Program-made: the position numbers and the translations under genes
The notes under the pieces: model-generated
What the model was told of the DNA's origin: nothing
The model's database searches: none
The model's input: the letters and a program-made list of their open reading frames with translations, nothing else
Part shown: piece after piece, positions 40,250-53,267 of the stretch
Numbering within the stretch: position 1 is the stretch's first letter
How the letters are laid out: each line of letters starts with the position of its first letter
Source: Cellulomonas sp. S1-8
Lineage (GTDB): Bacteria; Actinomycetota; Actinomycetes; Actinomycetales; Cellulomonadaceae
NCBI RefSeq assembly: GCF_026184235.1
Contig: NZ_CP110806.1
Span: 1,984,001 to 2,048,000, forward strand
DNA: 64,000 nt
Direction: 5' to 3'

Positions 40250-41122
40250 TCAGAGCTCGGCCGCGGAGAACGTGTCGCAGGCCGCGGCGGAGCCCTGCTC
40301 GTAGCCGATGGTGAACCACCGCTGGCGCTGTTCGCTCGAGCCGTGCGTCCACGTGTCGGGGTTCACCTGACCGCCGGACTGCTCCTGGATGTGGTCGTCG
40401 CCGATCACGGCGGCGGCGTCGAGCGCCTGGGCGAGCTCCTCGGCGGTGACGGGCTGCAGGAAGGTCACGCCGGTGTCCGGGTCCACGCGCGTCGCCGCGT
40501 CGCCGGCCCACATGCCGGCGTAGCAGTCGGCCTGCAGCTCGACGCGCACGGCGTCGGAGTCGGCGCCGCCGCCCGCACGGTCGGCGGAGGTCAGGACGCC
40601 CGTGAGGTTCTGGATGTGGTGCCCGTACTCGTGGGCGTACACGTACATCTCCGCGAGCGGACCGCCCTGCGCGCCGAACTGCTGCTGCAGCAGCTCGAAG
40701 AACGTGATGTCGAGGTAGATCCCCTGGTCGGGCGGGCAGTAGAAGGGTCCGGTCGACGACGACGCCTGGCCGCAGCCGGTCGCGACGCCGTCGCTGAACT
40801 CGTTGGCCGCGGGCTCTGCGAACGTCGCACCAGCCGGCATACCCGCGGCCCAGTAGGCGTCGAGCGACTGGAGCGTCGCCGAGAAGCGGCAGAGCGGGTC
40901 GGCGTTCGCCTGCTCGGCAGAGCACTGCTCGACCACGCCCGTCGGCTCGCTCTGGCCGCCTTGCTGCCCGGAGTCGATCACCCCCGACACGTCCTGGCCG
41001 GTGAACAGGTAGATCGCCAACGCGATGATCCCGATCAGGCCGCCGCCGCCCGCGGCCGCGGCCCCTCGTCCGTGTCGGCGGACCCGGCCGCCCTCGAAGC
41101 TGCCACCCTCGCTGAAAGTCAC
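40250..41122 (-). CDS. Membrane-anchored neutral zinc metallopeptidase (YpfJ-like)
   Basis: 290 residues. The N-terminus is Gly/Arg-rich and followed by one membrane helix (GGLIGIIALAIYLFTG, about 28-42); the catalytic domain outside has zinc motif HEYGH (164-168) and a downstream DAVRVELQADCYAGMW segment that supplies the third ligand. Belongs to the putative neutral zinc metallopeptidase family (UPF0042-unrelated, YpfJ-type). The GTG at 41120-41122 reverse is chosen because a TACCGT box lies 6 bases upstream and the longer frame is not protein-like. Substrate unknown. Confidence 0.88.
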   Translation of the reverse strand: MTFSEGGSFEGGRVRRHGRGAAAAGGGGLIGIIALAIYLFTGQDVSGVIDSGQQGGQSEPTGVVEQCSAEQANADPLCRFSATLQSLDAYWAAGMPAGATFAEPAANEFSDGVATGCGQASSSTGPFYCPPDQGIYLDITFFELLQQQFGAQGGPLAEMYVYAHEYGHHIQNLTGVLTSADRAGGGADSDAVRVELQADCYAGMWAGDAATRVDPDTGVTFLQPVTAEELAQALDAAAVIGDDHIQEQSGGQVNPDTWTHGSSEQRQRWFTIGYEQGSAAACDTFSAAEL

Positions 41123-41128
41123 GGCCAC

Positions 41129-41134
41129 ACGGTA
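41129..41134 (-). promoter_or_regulatory. Candidate -10 box for the leaderless metallopeptidase gene
   Basis: Reverse strand TACCGT, 6 bases before the GTG; no Shine-Dalgarno. Confidence 0.4.
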
Positions 41135-41207
41135 GTGCGCAACCGCGCGGGCCGCGCGGGCTGGACGCGTGCCCGGTTCAGCGCCGGCCGGGGCTCGCCA
41201 GCACCGC

Positions 41208-41843
41208 TCAGTCGCCCAGACCGCGGGCGGCGAGGGCGTCGCCCGTGGTGCGCGCATGGCCGACCATCCGCACCGCGGCGGGCACGACGACGGCCCGCGG
41301 GTCCCGCTCGAGCCCGCGGGCACGTGCCGCGTCACGGGCCTCGCCGGTCACGTGCACCAGCACGGGGACGGTCCGCAGGAACAGCCCGACGGCCAGGGAG
41401 ACGGTCTCCGGGGGGAGCCCGACGTGCCGCAGCGGGCGGGCCGCGCGCGCGACGACCGCCAGGAGGTCGTCGGCGCGGGTCGTCGCCGTGACGAGCGTGC
41501 CCGCCAGGACGAGCGCGAGCAGGTCGAGAGCGACCTCGACGCCGCGTGCGGGTCCGCGCACCCACGTCTGGTAGGTCGCCAGGACGGCGGCCGTGACGAG
41601 CACCGGGAGCAGTCCGCGGGTGGTGCGGTGCCACGGCACGCGCGCGAGCGCGGACAGCGCGACGACGAGCCCGAGCCCGGCCGCAGCGGCCCACGGGCCC
41701 GTCATCAGGACGACCGCCACGGCGACGCCCGCGAGCAGGAGCAGCTTGAGCGCGGCCGGAGCACGGTGGACCACGCTGTCCCCGGGTTGGTGCAGGCCGA
41801 GGGGACCCGCCCAGGGCGCGCGGAGCGGACGCCCCGCGGTCAC
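41208..41843 (-). CDS. bioN: ECF transporter transmembrane protein (BioN/EcfT)
   Basis: 211 residues, about five helices. The two EcfT cytoplasmic motifs ARARGLERD and ALAARGLGD near the C-terminus couple it to the ATPase. Follows the ATPase gene by 13 bases. Together with bioY and the ATPase it makes a complete biotin ECF importer. Confidence 0.88.
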   Translation of the reverse strand: MTAGRPLRAPWAGPLGLHQPGDSVVHRAPAALKLLLLAGVAVAVVLMTGPWAAAAGLGLVVALSALARVPWHRTTRGLLPVLVTAAVLATYQTWVRGPARGVEVALDLLALVLAGTLVTATTRADDLLAVVARAARPLRHVGLPPETVSLAVGLFLRTVPVLVHVTGEARDAARARGLERDPRAVVVPAAVRMVGHARTTGDALAARGLGD

Positions 41844-41856
41844 GGCAGGCCCACGG

Positions 41857-42600
41857 TCACGGCACGCCGGCGGGGGAGGAGCCCGGCACCGGCGTGGCTG
41901 CCATGAGGGCCCGGTAGTGCGCGAGCGCCGGTCCCGGTGCGTCGTCGGCGACGACCCGGCCGTCGTCGACCACCAGCACGCGGTCGGCGTGCGCCGCGGC
42001 GTCGAGGTCGTGCGTCACGACGACGAGCTGCTGCGGCAGCGACCCGAGCAGCGCGTCGACGTGGGTGCGCCACCGCAGGTCGAGCAGCGTCGTCGGCTCG
42101 TCGCACACCAGCACGTCGGGGTCGGTCGCCAGGACCGCCGCCAGGGCGAGCAGCTGGCGCTGGCCGCCGGACAGCGCGTGCACCGAGACGTGCGCGCGGT
42201 CGGCGAGGCCGAAGCGGTCCAGGGCGTCCAGCGCGCGCGCCTCGCGCTCGCCGACGTCGGGGACCGTCCGCCGCAGGGACAGCGCGACGTCCTCCAGCGG
42301 CGTCGGCATGACGATCTGCGCGTCCGGGTCGGTGAACACGAACCCGACGCGCCGCCGCACGGCCGTGCCGTCGCGCGCGGTGTCGAGGCCGCCGACGCGC
42401 ACGTGCCCGGCCGACGGCAGCACCAGCCCGTTGAGCAGCCGCGCGAGCGTGGACTTGCCCGACCCGTTGGCCCCGACGACCGCGACGTGCCGCTCCGTCA
42501 GGCGCAGCGACACCGGTCCGAGCAGGCGCACGACGCGGTCGGGGCCACCGGCCGGGTCCGGGGACCAGGCGGTGACCTCGGCGGCGTCGAGCTCGATCAC
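41857..42600 (-). CDS. bioM: ECF transporter ATPase (BioM)
   Basis: 247 residues. Walker A GANGSGKST, the Q-loop FVFTDPDAQ with the ECF-type Q, signature LSGGQRQLLALA, Walker B VLVCDEPTTLLD and switch VVTHDLD are present. The start is the GTG at 42598-42600 reverse (VIELDAAEV), 5 bases after the bioY stop. Upstream in-frame codons are antisense of bioY. Confidence 0.9.
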   Translation of the reverse strand: MIELDAAEVTAWSPDPAGGPDRVVRLLGPVSLRLTERHVAVVGANGSGKSTLARLLNGLVLPSAGHVRVGGLDTARDGTAVRRRVGFVFTDPDAQIVMPTPLEDVALSLRRTVPDVGEREARALDALDRFGLADRAHVSVHALSGGQRQLLALAAVLATDPDVLVCDEPTTLLDLRWRTHVDALLGSLPQQLVVVTHDLDAAAHADRVLVVDDGRVVADDAPGPALAHYRALMAATPVPGSSPAGVP

Positions 42601-42605
42601 GTGCG

Positions 42606-43292
42606 TCAGCGCCGGTCGCGGCGCAGGTCGGGGAACGCGCGCAGCACGGCCAGCGTGACGCCCGCGGCGAGCAGGTTCTTCACGACGTCGCCGGGCCAGT
42701 AGACGACGTCGATCGCGAGGGCCTCGCGGGCGCTGACGCCCAGGCGGGCCATCAGGCCGAGGATCCCGGCCGGGTGCGTCACGAGGAACGACGACCCGAG
42801 CCCGGCCGCCACCAGGAGCGGGTACCGCCACCTCGGGCGCGCCCGCAGCGCCAGGCCGCCGAGCCACCCCGCGACCGCCGCGGCCAGCGGGAACGCGAGC
42901 AGGTAGCCCACGGACGGCTTGCCGAGCACACCGAGCCCCCCGGTCATCTCCGCGAACACCGGGACCCCGGCCAGGCCGACGACCAGGTACAGCGCGACGG
43001 CGAGGAACCCGCGCCGCGCGCCCAGCACGAGCCCGGCGACGACCACGCCGAACGTCTGCAGCGTGATCGGCACCCCCGATCCCGTGGGGATCGCGGGGAC
43101 CAGCGCGCACGCGGCGACGAACGCCGCGAACGTCGCGACGAGCGCGACGTCGGTCGACGTGCGGCGTGCGGTCCGCGGCGCGGGCAGGTCGGGCACGGTG
43201 GCGTCGACGGCCGGCACGGTGCCCTCGACCGGCCCGGCGGGGCCGGCGGTCCGGGTCGTGGACGTGTGCTCGTCGGGCAGCGGCGTGGCCAT
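42606..43292 (-). CDS. bioY: Biotin transporter substrate-binding subunit BioY
   Basis: 228 residues. About 45 disordered N-terminal residues are followed by six helices; PITLQTFGVVVAGLVLGARRG and the GGLGVLGKPSVGYLLAFP segment with the biotin-binding region are characteristic of BioY. The ATG has AGGAG 7-11 bases upstream. First gene of the minus-strand bioYMN operon; no biotin repressor site was recognised in the 43293-43400 region. Confidence 0.93.
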   Translation of the reverse strand: MATPLPDEHTSTTRTAGPAGPVEGTVPAVDATVPDLPAPRTARRTSTDVALVATFAAFVAACALVPAIPTGSGVPITLQTFGVVVAGLVLGARRGFLAVALYLVVGLAGVPVFAEMTGGLGVLGKPSVGYLLAFPLAAAVAGWLGGLALRARPRWRYPLLVAAGLGSSFLVTHPAGILGLMARLGVSAREALAIDVVYWPGDVVKNLLAAGVTLAVLRAFPDLRRDRR

Positions 43293-43398
43293 GCGGGGTC
43301 TCCTGCCGGTGGGTGGGCGGTGCGCCCGACAGGCCGGGGAACGGCCGGTACGGGCGTGGTGGCCGGGCGCCCGACCGCTGGCCACGCTATCGGCTCGG

Positions 43399-43404
43399 TA
43401 GGAT
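43399..43404 (+). promoter_or_regulatory. Candidate -10 box of the ABC-F gene
   Basis: TAGGAT, about 100 bases before the GTG. Between them, AAGCCG-AG-CGGCTT (43430-43443) forms a short hairpin followed by TCTC, so the leader could contain an attenuator. Weak evidence. Confidence 0.3.
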
Positions 43405-43503
43405 GGCAGGCGGTTGTGCGGAGCGCCAGAAGCCGAGCGGCTTTCTCGTAGGAACTCTCGCAGCACCGTCCCCCTGCACCCCACCGAACTGAGGACCCTC
43501 CCT

Positions 43504-45102
<1,599 letters not shown>

Positions 45103-45154
45103 GCCTGCGCCGGTCCGGTCGGCCCGCGCCGCCTGAGCCGGCAGAGCCGCGAGG

Positions 45155-47537
<2,383 letters not shown>

Positions 47538-47599
47538 CCCTCCCGACCCCTCCCGCCGGTGCGCAGCGCCCCGGCCCTCCCGACCGAAAGGCACTGGCC

Positions 47600-48367
47600 A
47601 TGGCACTGCTCGAGGGCAAGACCCTGCTCGTCACCGGCGTCCTCACCGACAGCTCGATCGCGTTCCACGTCGCCCGGCTCGCGCAGCAGGAGGGCGCCGA
47701 GGTCGTCCTCACGTCGTTCGGCCGCCAGCTGCGGCTCACTCAAGCGATCGCGCGCCGGCTGCCGAAGCCCGCGCCCGTCGTCGAGCTCGACGTCACGTCG
47801 AGCGACGACCTGGCCGCGCTCGCGGACCGCGTGCGGGAGCACACCGACCACCTCGACGGGGTCGTGCACTCGATCGGGTTCGCCCCGCAGTCCGTCATGG
47901 GCGGCAACTTCCTGGCCGGGGAGTGGGAGGACGTCGCGACGGCCGTGCACGTCAGCGCGTACTCGCTCAAGGCGCTCGCGGTCGCGTCCCAGCCGCTGCT
48001 CACCCCGGGGTCGAGCCTCGTCGGGCTGACGTTCGACGCGCGCTACGCCTGGCCGGTCTACGACTGGATGGGCGTCGCGAAGGCCGCGTTCGAGTCGACC
48101 GCGCGCTACCTGGCCCGTGACCTCGGGCCGCTGGGCATCCGCGTCAACCTCGTGTCGGCCGGGCCGATCCGCACCACCGCCGCCAAGTCGATCCCCGGGT
48201 TCGAGGCCATGGAGGGCGGCTGGCCGCAGCGGGCGCCGCTCGGCTGGGACGTCACCGACCCCGAGCCGACGGCACGCGCCGTCGCTGCGCTGCTGTCGGA
48301 CTGGTTCCCCGCGACGACGGGCGAGATCGTGCACGTCGACGGCGGCGTGCACGCGATGGGGCTGTGA
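47600..48367 (+). CDS. inhA: Enoyl-ACP reductase (InhA/FabI)
   Basis: 255 residues, NADH-dependent last step of fatty acid elongation. ATG with AAAGG upstream. The Y-x6-K pair is Y154/K161 in VYDWMGVAKAA; the N-terminus LLVTGVLTDSSIAFHVA and the SAGPIRTTAAKSIPGF loop are InhA-like rather than FabI of enterobacteria. The isoniazid-adduct and triclosan pocket would be here. Follows fabG by 62 bases. Confidence 0.94.
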   Translation: MALLEGKTLLVTGVLTDSSIAFHVARLAQQEGAEVVLTSFGRQLRLTQAIARRLPKPAPVVELDVTSSDDLAALADRVREHTDHLDGVVHSIGFAPQSVMGGNFLAGEWEDVATAVHVSAYSLKALAVASQPLLTPGSSLVGLTFDARYAWPVYDWMGVAKAAFESTARYLARDLGPLGIRVNLVSAGPIRTTAAKSIPGFEAMEGGWPQRAPLGWDVTDPEPTARAVAALLSDWFPATTGEIVHVDGGVHAMGL

Positions 48368-48397
48368 CGCAGGACGTCGCGCACGTCACGCACGGTC

Positions 48398-48425
48398 GGG
48401 ACGCCGGTGGTACCGCCGGCGTCCC
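48398..48425 (+). terminator. Hairpin after inhA
   Basis: GGGACGCCGG (48398-48407) pairs with CCGGCGTCCC (48416-48425), with GGTACC inside the loop able to extend it. No T run, so termination is likely but not certain. Confidence 0.5.
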
Positions 48426-48446
48426 GCGCGGTGGGACCCTGGTCGC

Positions 48447-48968
48447 GTGACCCTGCACCGACTCGTGCTCCTGCGGCACGCGAAGGCCGAACCGGGCGGC
48501 GTCGTCCCGGACCACGAACGTCCGCTGACGCTCCTCGGGCGCCGTCAGGCGACCGCGGTCGGCACCGCGCTGGCCGCGGCCGGCCTCGCACCGGAGCGCG
48601 TCCTGTGCTCGTCGTCGGTGCGCACGCGCCAGACCTGGGAGCTCACGCGGACGGCGCTGGCGGCCGCCGGGAGCCCCGAGGCGGCCGTCGCCGTGTCGGA
48701 CGACCTGTACGACGCGTCCACGGGGGACCTGGTCGCGCTCGTCCAGGGGGTGCCGGACGACGTGGCCACCGTGCTCGTCGTCGGCCACGAGCCGACGATG
48801 TCGCACGCGGCCGCGGTGCTCGCCGGACCGGGGTCGGACGAGGCGGTGGTCGTCCGGGTCCACCTGGGGGTGCCGACGGCGTCCTGGTCCGTCCTCGAGC
48901 TCGACGGGCCGTGGTCCGGGACCGCCCCCGGTGCGCTGCGGCTCGTCCACGTCGAGCGCACCCCCTGA
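48447..48968 (+). CDS. SixA-like phosphohistidine phosphatase (histidine phosphatase family)
   Basis: 173 residues. The RHG-type motif is LLRHAKAE near the N-terminus, SSSVRTRQTWE supplies the second arginine and VVGHEPTMSH the second histidine. Short histidine-phosphatase form like SixA. Converges with serB, with only 7 bases between stops. GACCCT at 48435-48440 could be a weak -10 for a leaderless start. Confidence 0.87.
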   Translation: MTLHRLVLLRHAKAEPGGVVPDHERPLTLLGRRQATAVGTALAAAGLAPERVLCSSSVRTRQTWELTRTALAAAGSPEAAVAVSDDLYDASTGDLVALVQGVPDDVATVLVVGHEPTMSHAAAVLAGPGSDEAVVVRVHLGVPTASWSVLELDGPWSGTAPGALRLVHVERTP

Positions 48969-48975
48969 CGCGAGG

Positions 48976-49626
48976 TCAGGCCGCGAAGGGCTCCAGCGCC
49001 AGCACGGCGTCCAGGCGCCCGGCGACGGCCGCGTCGGCCGCGGCGGCGACCACGGGCTTGGCGTTGAACGCGATCCCCGTGGCGGCCGCGGCCAGCATGT
49101 CGAGGTCGTTCGCCCCGTCGCCGATCGCGACGGTGCGTGTCATCGGCAGACCCAGCTCGGCCGCCCAGGCGGTCAGGGTCGCGGCCTTCGCGGCCCGGTC
49201 GACCACGGGGCCGTCGACGCGTCCGGTCAGGCGCCCGTCGCGCACCTCCAGCCGGTTCGCGTGCACACGCGTGATCCCCAGCCGGGCGGCGAGCGGCCGT
49301 GCCACCTCGACGAAGCCCCCCGAGACGAGACCGACGGGCCAGCCCCGGCTCGCCAGCTCCGCGACGAGCTCGACGGCGCCCGGCGTCAGCTCCACCTCGG
49401 CGAGGACCTCGTCGAAGACGCTCACCGGCAGGCCCGCGAGAGTCGCGACCCGCTCCCGCAGCGACTGCGCGAAGTCGATCTCACCGCGCATCGCACGCTC
49501 CGTGATGTCCGCGACCAGCGGGCGCGAGCCGGCGTGCGCCGCGAGCATCTCGACGACCTCGCCGGTGATGAGCGTGGAGTCGATGTCCATCACGACGAGG
49601 CGGGTCAGGTCGGTCCGGGTGTCCAC
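48976..49626 (-). CDS. serB: Phosphoserine phosphatase SerB
   Basis: 216 residues, HAD superfamily, last step of serine synthesis. Motif I is VVMDIDSTLI, motif II SGGF, the conserved lysine AKAATL and motif IV IGDGANDLDML. No ACT domains, unlike M. tuberculosis SerB2. GTG start with TAGCCT 6 bases upstream. Confidence 0.93.
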   Translation of the reverse strand: MDTRTDLTRLVVMDIDSTLITGEVVEMLAAHAGSRPLVADITERAMRGEIDFAQSLRERVATLAGLPVSVFDEVLAEVELTPGAVELVAELASRGWPVGLVSGGFVEVARPLAARLGITRVHANRLEVRDGRLTGRVDGPVVDRAAKAATLTAWAAELGLPMTRTVAIGDGANDLDMLAAAATGIAFNAKPVVAAAADAAVAGRLDAVLALEPFAA

Positions 49627-49632
49627 GCCCGC

Positions 49633-49638
49633 AGGCTA
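49633..49638 (-). promoter_or_regulatory. Candidate -10 box for leaderless serB
   Basis: Reverse strand TAGCCT, 6 bases before the GTG. Confidence 0.4.
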
Positions 49639-49700
49639 GCGGGCACCGGGAGCGGCGGGCGCCCGGCGTCCGCATGACGGGTCCGGGCGCACCGCCGTCC

Positions 49701-50942
49701 TCAGTCCGTGATGACCGTGCCCTTGGGGACGACCGTGATGCCGCTGTCGGTGACCGTGAACCCGCGCGCACGGTCGTGCTCGTGGTCCAGGCCGACGCGC
49801 GCGCGCTCGGGGACGATGACGTTCTTGTCGAGGATCGCGTGGTGGATCTGGGCGTACCGCTCGACCTGGACGCCGTCCATCAGCACCGAGTCCGTCACCT
49901 GCGCCCAGGAGTGCAGGCGGATGCCGGGCGACAGGATGGACCCCGACACGGTCGCACCGGACACGACGACCCCGGGGGAGACGATCGAGTCGGCCGCGTG
50001 CCCCAGGCGCCCGGCGCCCGCGTGGACGAACTTGGCCGGCGGCAGACCGGTGTACCCGGTGTGCAGCGGCCAGTCGTCGTTGTAGAGGTTGAACACGGGC
50101 TCGATCGAGATGAGGTCCTGGTTCGCGTCGTAGTAGGAGTCGAGCGTCCCCACGTCGCGCCAGTAGTCGCGGTCGCGGTCGGCCGAGCCGGGCACGTCGT
50201 TGTGGATGAAGTCGTACACGCCCGCGGTCCCGCGCTCCACGAACCACGGGACGATGTCGCCGCCCATGTCGTGCCGCGAGTTCACGTCCTCGGCGTCGAC
50301 CGTCACGGCGTTGACCAGCGCGTCCGCATTGGCCACGTAGTTGCCCATCGACGCGAGGATCTCCAGCGGGGAACCCGGCACCGGCGTGGGGTCCGACGGC
50401 TTCTCGCGGAACGCCGCGATGCGCGTCGGGTCGCCCGGCACGGTCTCGATGACGCCGAACTGGTCGGACATGTCGATCGGCTGGCGGATCCCGGCGACGG
50501 TCAGCTCGGCACCCGACGCGATGTGCGCGTCGACCATCTGCGAGAAGTCCATGCGGTACACGTGGTCGGCGCCGACCACGACCACGATGTCGGGGCGCTC
50601 GTCGTCGATGATGTTGAGGCACTGGTAGATCGCGTCGGCGCTGCCCAGGTACCAGTGCTTGCCCACGCGCTGCTGCGCGGGCACGGCGGCGACGTAGTTG
50701 CCCAGCAGGGCCGACATCCGCCACGTCTTGGAGACGTGCCGGTCCAGCGAGTGGGACTTGTACTGGGTCAGCACGATGACGTGCAGGTAGTGCGAGTTGA
50801 TGACGTTCGACAGGGCGAAGTCGACGAGCCGGTAGATGCCGCCGAAGGGCACCGCGGGCTTGGCGCGGTGCGCGGTGAGCGGCATCAGACGTTTGCCCTC
50901 CCCCCCGGCGAGGACGATGGCGAGGACACGCGGCGCTGGCAT
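49701..50942 (-). CDS. glgC: Glucose-1-phosphate adenylyltransferase GlgC
   Basis: 413 residues, makes ADP-glucose. Nucleotide motif [14 protein letters not shown], the [11 protein letters not shown] segment, and the [12 protein letters not shown] FREKPSDP loop; the C-terminal part is a left-handed beta-helix. The ATG at 50940-50942 reverse follows TAAGTT by 7 bases. Divergent from glgM, as in M. tuberculosis Rv1213/Rv1212c. Confidence 0.95.
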   Translation of the reverse strand: MPAPRVLAIVLAGGEGKRLMPLTAHRAKPAVPFGGIYRLVDFALSNVINSHYLHVIVLTQYKSHSLDRHVSKTWRMSALLGNYVAAVPAQQRVGKHWYLGSADAIYQCLNIIDDERPDIVVVVGADHVYRMDFSQMVDAHIASGAELTVAGIRQPIDMSDQFGVIETVPGDPTRIAAFREKPSDPTPVPGSPLEILASMGNYVANADALVNAVTVDAEDVNSRHDMGGDIVPWFVERGTAGVYDFIHNDVPGSADRDRDYWRDVGTLDSYYDANQDLISIEPVFNLYNDDWPLHTGYTGLPPAKFVHAGAGRLGHAADSIVSPGVVVSGATVSGSILSPGIRLHSWAQVTDSVLMDGVQVERYAQIHHAILDKNVIVPERARVGLDHEHDRARGFTVTDSGITVVPKGTVITD

Positions 50943-50949
50943 GGCACCC

Positions 50950-50955
50950 AACTTA
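50950..50955 (-). promoter_or_regulatory. Candidate -10 box for leaderless glgC
   Basis: Reverse strand TAAGTT, 7 bases before the ATG. On the other strand, TAGCGT at 51000-51005 is a candidate -10 for glgM, so the 108-base gap holds both divergent promoters. Confidence 0.4.
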
Positions 50956-51050
50956 GGCCCGTGGAGGGCTCGCGGCGAGGCACACGCGTGTCCGAGCGCT
51001 AGCGTGTCGTCGGACGACCGGCGACGGGCCGGTCACGACTGGAGGCACCG

Positions 51051-52277
51051 GTGCGCGTCGACCTGCTGACCCGCGAGTACCCCCCGCACGTGTACGGGGG
51101 CGCGGGCGTCCACGTCGAGGGCCTGACGGCCGTGCTGCGCGAGCTCATCGACGTGCGCGTCCACTGCTTCGACGAGCCCGTCCCCGAGCCCGGCACGCAC
51201 GGGTACACGGTGCCCGAGGGCCTGACCGGTGCGAACGCGGCCCTGGCGACGATGGGGGTCGACCTCGCGATGGTCGACGGCATCGGGCGGGACGCGGGCG
51301 ACGGCGGCACCGACCTCGTGCACTCGCACACCTGGTACGCCAACCTCGCGGGGCACCTGGCCGGGCTGCTGTACGACGTGCCGCACGTGCTGACCGCGCA
51401 CAGCCTTGAGCCGCTGCGGCCGTGGAAGGCCGAGCAGCTCGGCGGCGGGTACGCGCTGTCGTCGTGGGTCGAGCGCACCGCGTACGAGTCGGCGGCCGCG
51501 GTGATCGCCGTCAGCGGCGGGATGCGCGCCGACATCTTGCGGTCGTACCCCGCCGTCGACCCCGCCCGCGTGCACGTCGTGCACAACGGCATCGACCTCG
51601 ACGGCTGGCGGCGTCCGACGTCCGACGAGGGCCTCGCGCGCGCCCGCGCCGTCGTGCAGGACCTCGGCATCGACCCCGACCGCCCGTCAGTCGTGTTCGT
51701 CGGGCGGATCACCCGCCAGAAGGGCCTGCCCTACCTGCTGCGGGCCGTCGAGACCATGCCCACGGACGTGCAGGTCGTGCTGTGCGCCGGCGCACCCGAC
51801 ACCCCGGAGATCCTCGCCGAGGTGAACGCGCTGGTCGCGGACCTGCGCACCCGCCGCTCCGGGATCGTCTGGATCGACCGCATGCTGCCGCGCGACGAGC
51901 TGGTCGCGGTGCTCGCGCACGGCACCGTCTTCGCGTGCCCGTCGGTCTACGAGCCGCTCGGCATCGTCAACCTCGAGGCCATGGCCGTGGGCCTGCCCGT
52001 CGTGGGCACCGCCACCGGCGGCATCCCTGAGGTCGTCGACGACGGCTTCACGGGGGTGCTCGTGCCCATCGACCAGGTCCAGGACGGCACCGGGACGCCC
52101 GTCGACCCCGACCGGTTCGTGGCCGACCTCGGGGCCGCGCTGAGCGACGCCGTGGCGGACACCGAGCGCGCCGCGCGGTGGGGCGTCGCCTCCCGGCGCC
52201 GGGTCGAGGACCACTTCTCGTGGCAGGCGATCGGGGAGCGCACGCTCGAGGTCTACCGGGGCGTCCTCGGCGCCTGA
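51051..52277 (+). CDS. glgM: GT4 glycosyltransferase, GlgM/GlgA type
   Basis: 408 residues, GT-B fold. VDLLTREYPPHVYGGAGVHV starts the protein, VVHNGIDLDGW and VGRITRQKGLPYLL lie in the middle, and the E-x7-E motif is in YEPLGIVNLEAMAVG. By similarity and by divergent pairing with glgC it is more likely GlgM, the ADP-glucose-dependent maltose-1-phosphate synthase of the GlgE alpha-glucan route, than classical glycogen synthase. GTG start with GGAGG 5-9 bases upstream. Confidence 0.88.
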   Translation: MRVDLLTREYPPHVYGGAGVHVEGLTAVLRELIDVRVHCFDEPVPEPGTHGYTVPEGLTGANAALATMGVDLAMVDGIGRDAGDGGTDLVHSHTWYANLAGHLAGLLYDVPHVLTAHSLEPLRPWKAEQLGGGYALSSWVERTAYESAAAVIAVSGGMRADILRSYPAVDPARVHVVHNGIDLDGWRRPTSDEGLARARAVVQDLGIDPDRPSVVFVGRITRQKGLPYLLRAVETMPTDVQVVLCAGAPDTPEILAEVNALVADLRTRRSGIVWIDRMLPRDELVAVLAHGTVFACPSVYEPLGIVNLEAMAVGLPVVGTATGGIPEVVDDGFTGVLVPIDQVQDGTGTPVDPDRFVADLGAALSDAVADTERAARWGVASRRRVEDHFSWQAIGERTLEVYRGVLGA

Positions 52278-52296
52278 CGGCGTCGGCGGCCCCGCC

Positions 52297-53055
52297 TCAC
52301 CCCCGCGTCAGGTACGTCGCGGCGGCCGCCATCGCGCGGCGCGCGACGCGGTCGACCTCGCGCAGCGCCGTCGCGCGCTGGTCGGCCTGCCACGTGTTGA
52401 TCGCCCCGCCGTCGTCCTGCGTCGCGAGCGCGACGATGCCGCGCAGCCGGGCGGCGCTCGACAGGACGCGCAGCCGCTGACCCTCGACCCCGCGCGGCAG
52501 CCGGCGCTCGGGCAGCGCACCGTCGCGCACGTCGGCGATCTCGTCCGCGGCGTCGGGCCGCCACCGGTCGACGCCCAGGGACACCAGCGCCTCGGTCGCG
52601 GTCAGCAGACCCCGGCGCAGGTCCCGCTCGGCGTCCTCGAGCGTCCCGATCTGCGCCCACACGGCCGTCCGCCAGTCCGGGACCGGGACGGCGCGCCACG
52701 TCACCAGGTGCCCCGGCTCGTAGGCCGAGCCGAAGCGTTCGACGTGCGGCACGGCGGCGACGGTGCGGGTGCCGGCCCGCAGCAGCACGCACTCGCCCGA
52801 CAGGACCGCGTCGTGCGACACCGCGGGCGGTGCGGCGACCGGCTCACCGGGGACGGGCAGGACCACCGCGACCTCGTCGACCGGGCCGCCCAGCCACGTC
52901 AGCCAGTCGCGCAGGGTCAGCGTCTCGCCGTCGGCGTCGACCCCGTGCGGCTCGTCGTCGGCCTGCACCGCGGGCACGACGAGGTCCGGCTCGCCGGACG
53001 CGGTGAGCCACAGTGCGAGCAGGACGGACCGGGGCAGGTCGAGGGCGGCAGCCAC
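52297..53055 (-). CDS. Conserved actinobacterial hypothetical protein
   Basis: 252 residues, soluble, no catalytic motif that I recognise. Features are WLTASGEPDLVVPAVQADDEPHGV, LLRAGTRTVAAVPHVERFGSAYEPGH and a helical C-terminus rich in Arg/Ala (DRVARRAMAAAATYL). GTG start with TACCGT 6 bases upstream. Converges with glgM (19-base gap). Function unknown. Confidence 0.75.
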   Translation of the reverse strand: MAAALDLPRSVLLALWLTASGEPDLVVPAVQADDEPHGVDADGETLTLRDWLTWLGGPVDEVAVVLPVPGEPVAAPPAVSHDAVLSGECVLLRAGTRTVAAVPHVERFGSAYEPGHLVTWRAVPVPDWRTAVWAQIGTLEDAERDLRRGLLTATEALVSLGVDRWRPDAADEIADVRDGALPERRLPRGVEGQRLRVLSSAARLRGIVALATQDDGGAINTWQADQRATALREVDRVARRAMAAAATYLTRG

Positions 53056-53061
53056 GGCTCC

Positions 53062-53067
53062 ACGGTA
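53062..53067 (-). promoter_or_regulatory. Candidate -10 box for the leaderless gene at 52297-53055
   Basis: Reverse strand TACCGT, 6 bases before the GTG. Confidence 0.4.
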
Positions 53068-53093
53068 GGCGCTCGCGGACGCCGGTCACCGCG

Positions 53094-53136
53094 GACCCGC
53101 TGACCCGCTGACCCGCTGACCCGCTGACCCGCTGAC
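53094..53136. repeat. 8-base tandem repeat
   Basis: GACCCGCT repeated five times plus GAC, in the gap between the hypothetical gene and parC. Unit length is not a multiple of three and it is non-coding, so it may vary in copy number. Confidence 0.95.
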
Positions 53137-53170
53137 AGGGGTGCCCCGGTCCGCGAGCAGCGCCGCCGGC

Positions 53171-53193
53171 CCGCCGAACCGCGACTTCGGCGG
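53171..53193. terminator. Palindromic hairpin downstream of parC
   Basis: CCGCCGAA (53171-53178) pairs with TTCGGCGG (53186-53193), loop of 7. Sits about 75 bases past the parC stop on the minus strand, so a terminator is possible; no T run. A related imperfect palindrome follows around 53212-53231. Confidence 0.4.
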
Positions 53194-53267
53194 CCCCTGA
53201 GCCCTGATGAGCCGCCGAACTCGCGGTTCGCGGGTGCTGGATTGCTCTCTCGCGCAGGGGGAGGGGG

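Noticed and set aside
51051..52277. Classical glycogen synthase GlgA
   Set aside because: About 408 residues, GT4-like motifs and pairing with glgC as in Rv1212c/Rv1213 favour GlgM; not biochemically proven.
53094..53136. CRISPR-like array
   Set aside because: The 8-base units are directly adjacent with no spacers; simple tandem repeat.
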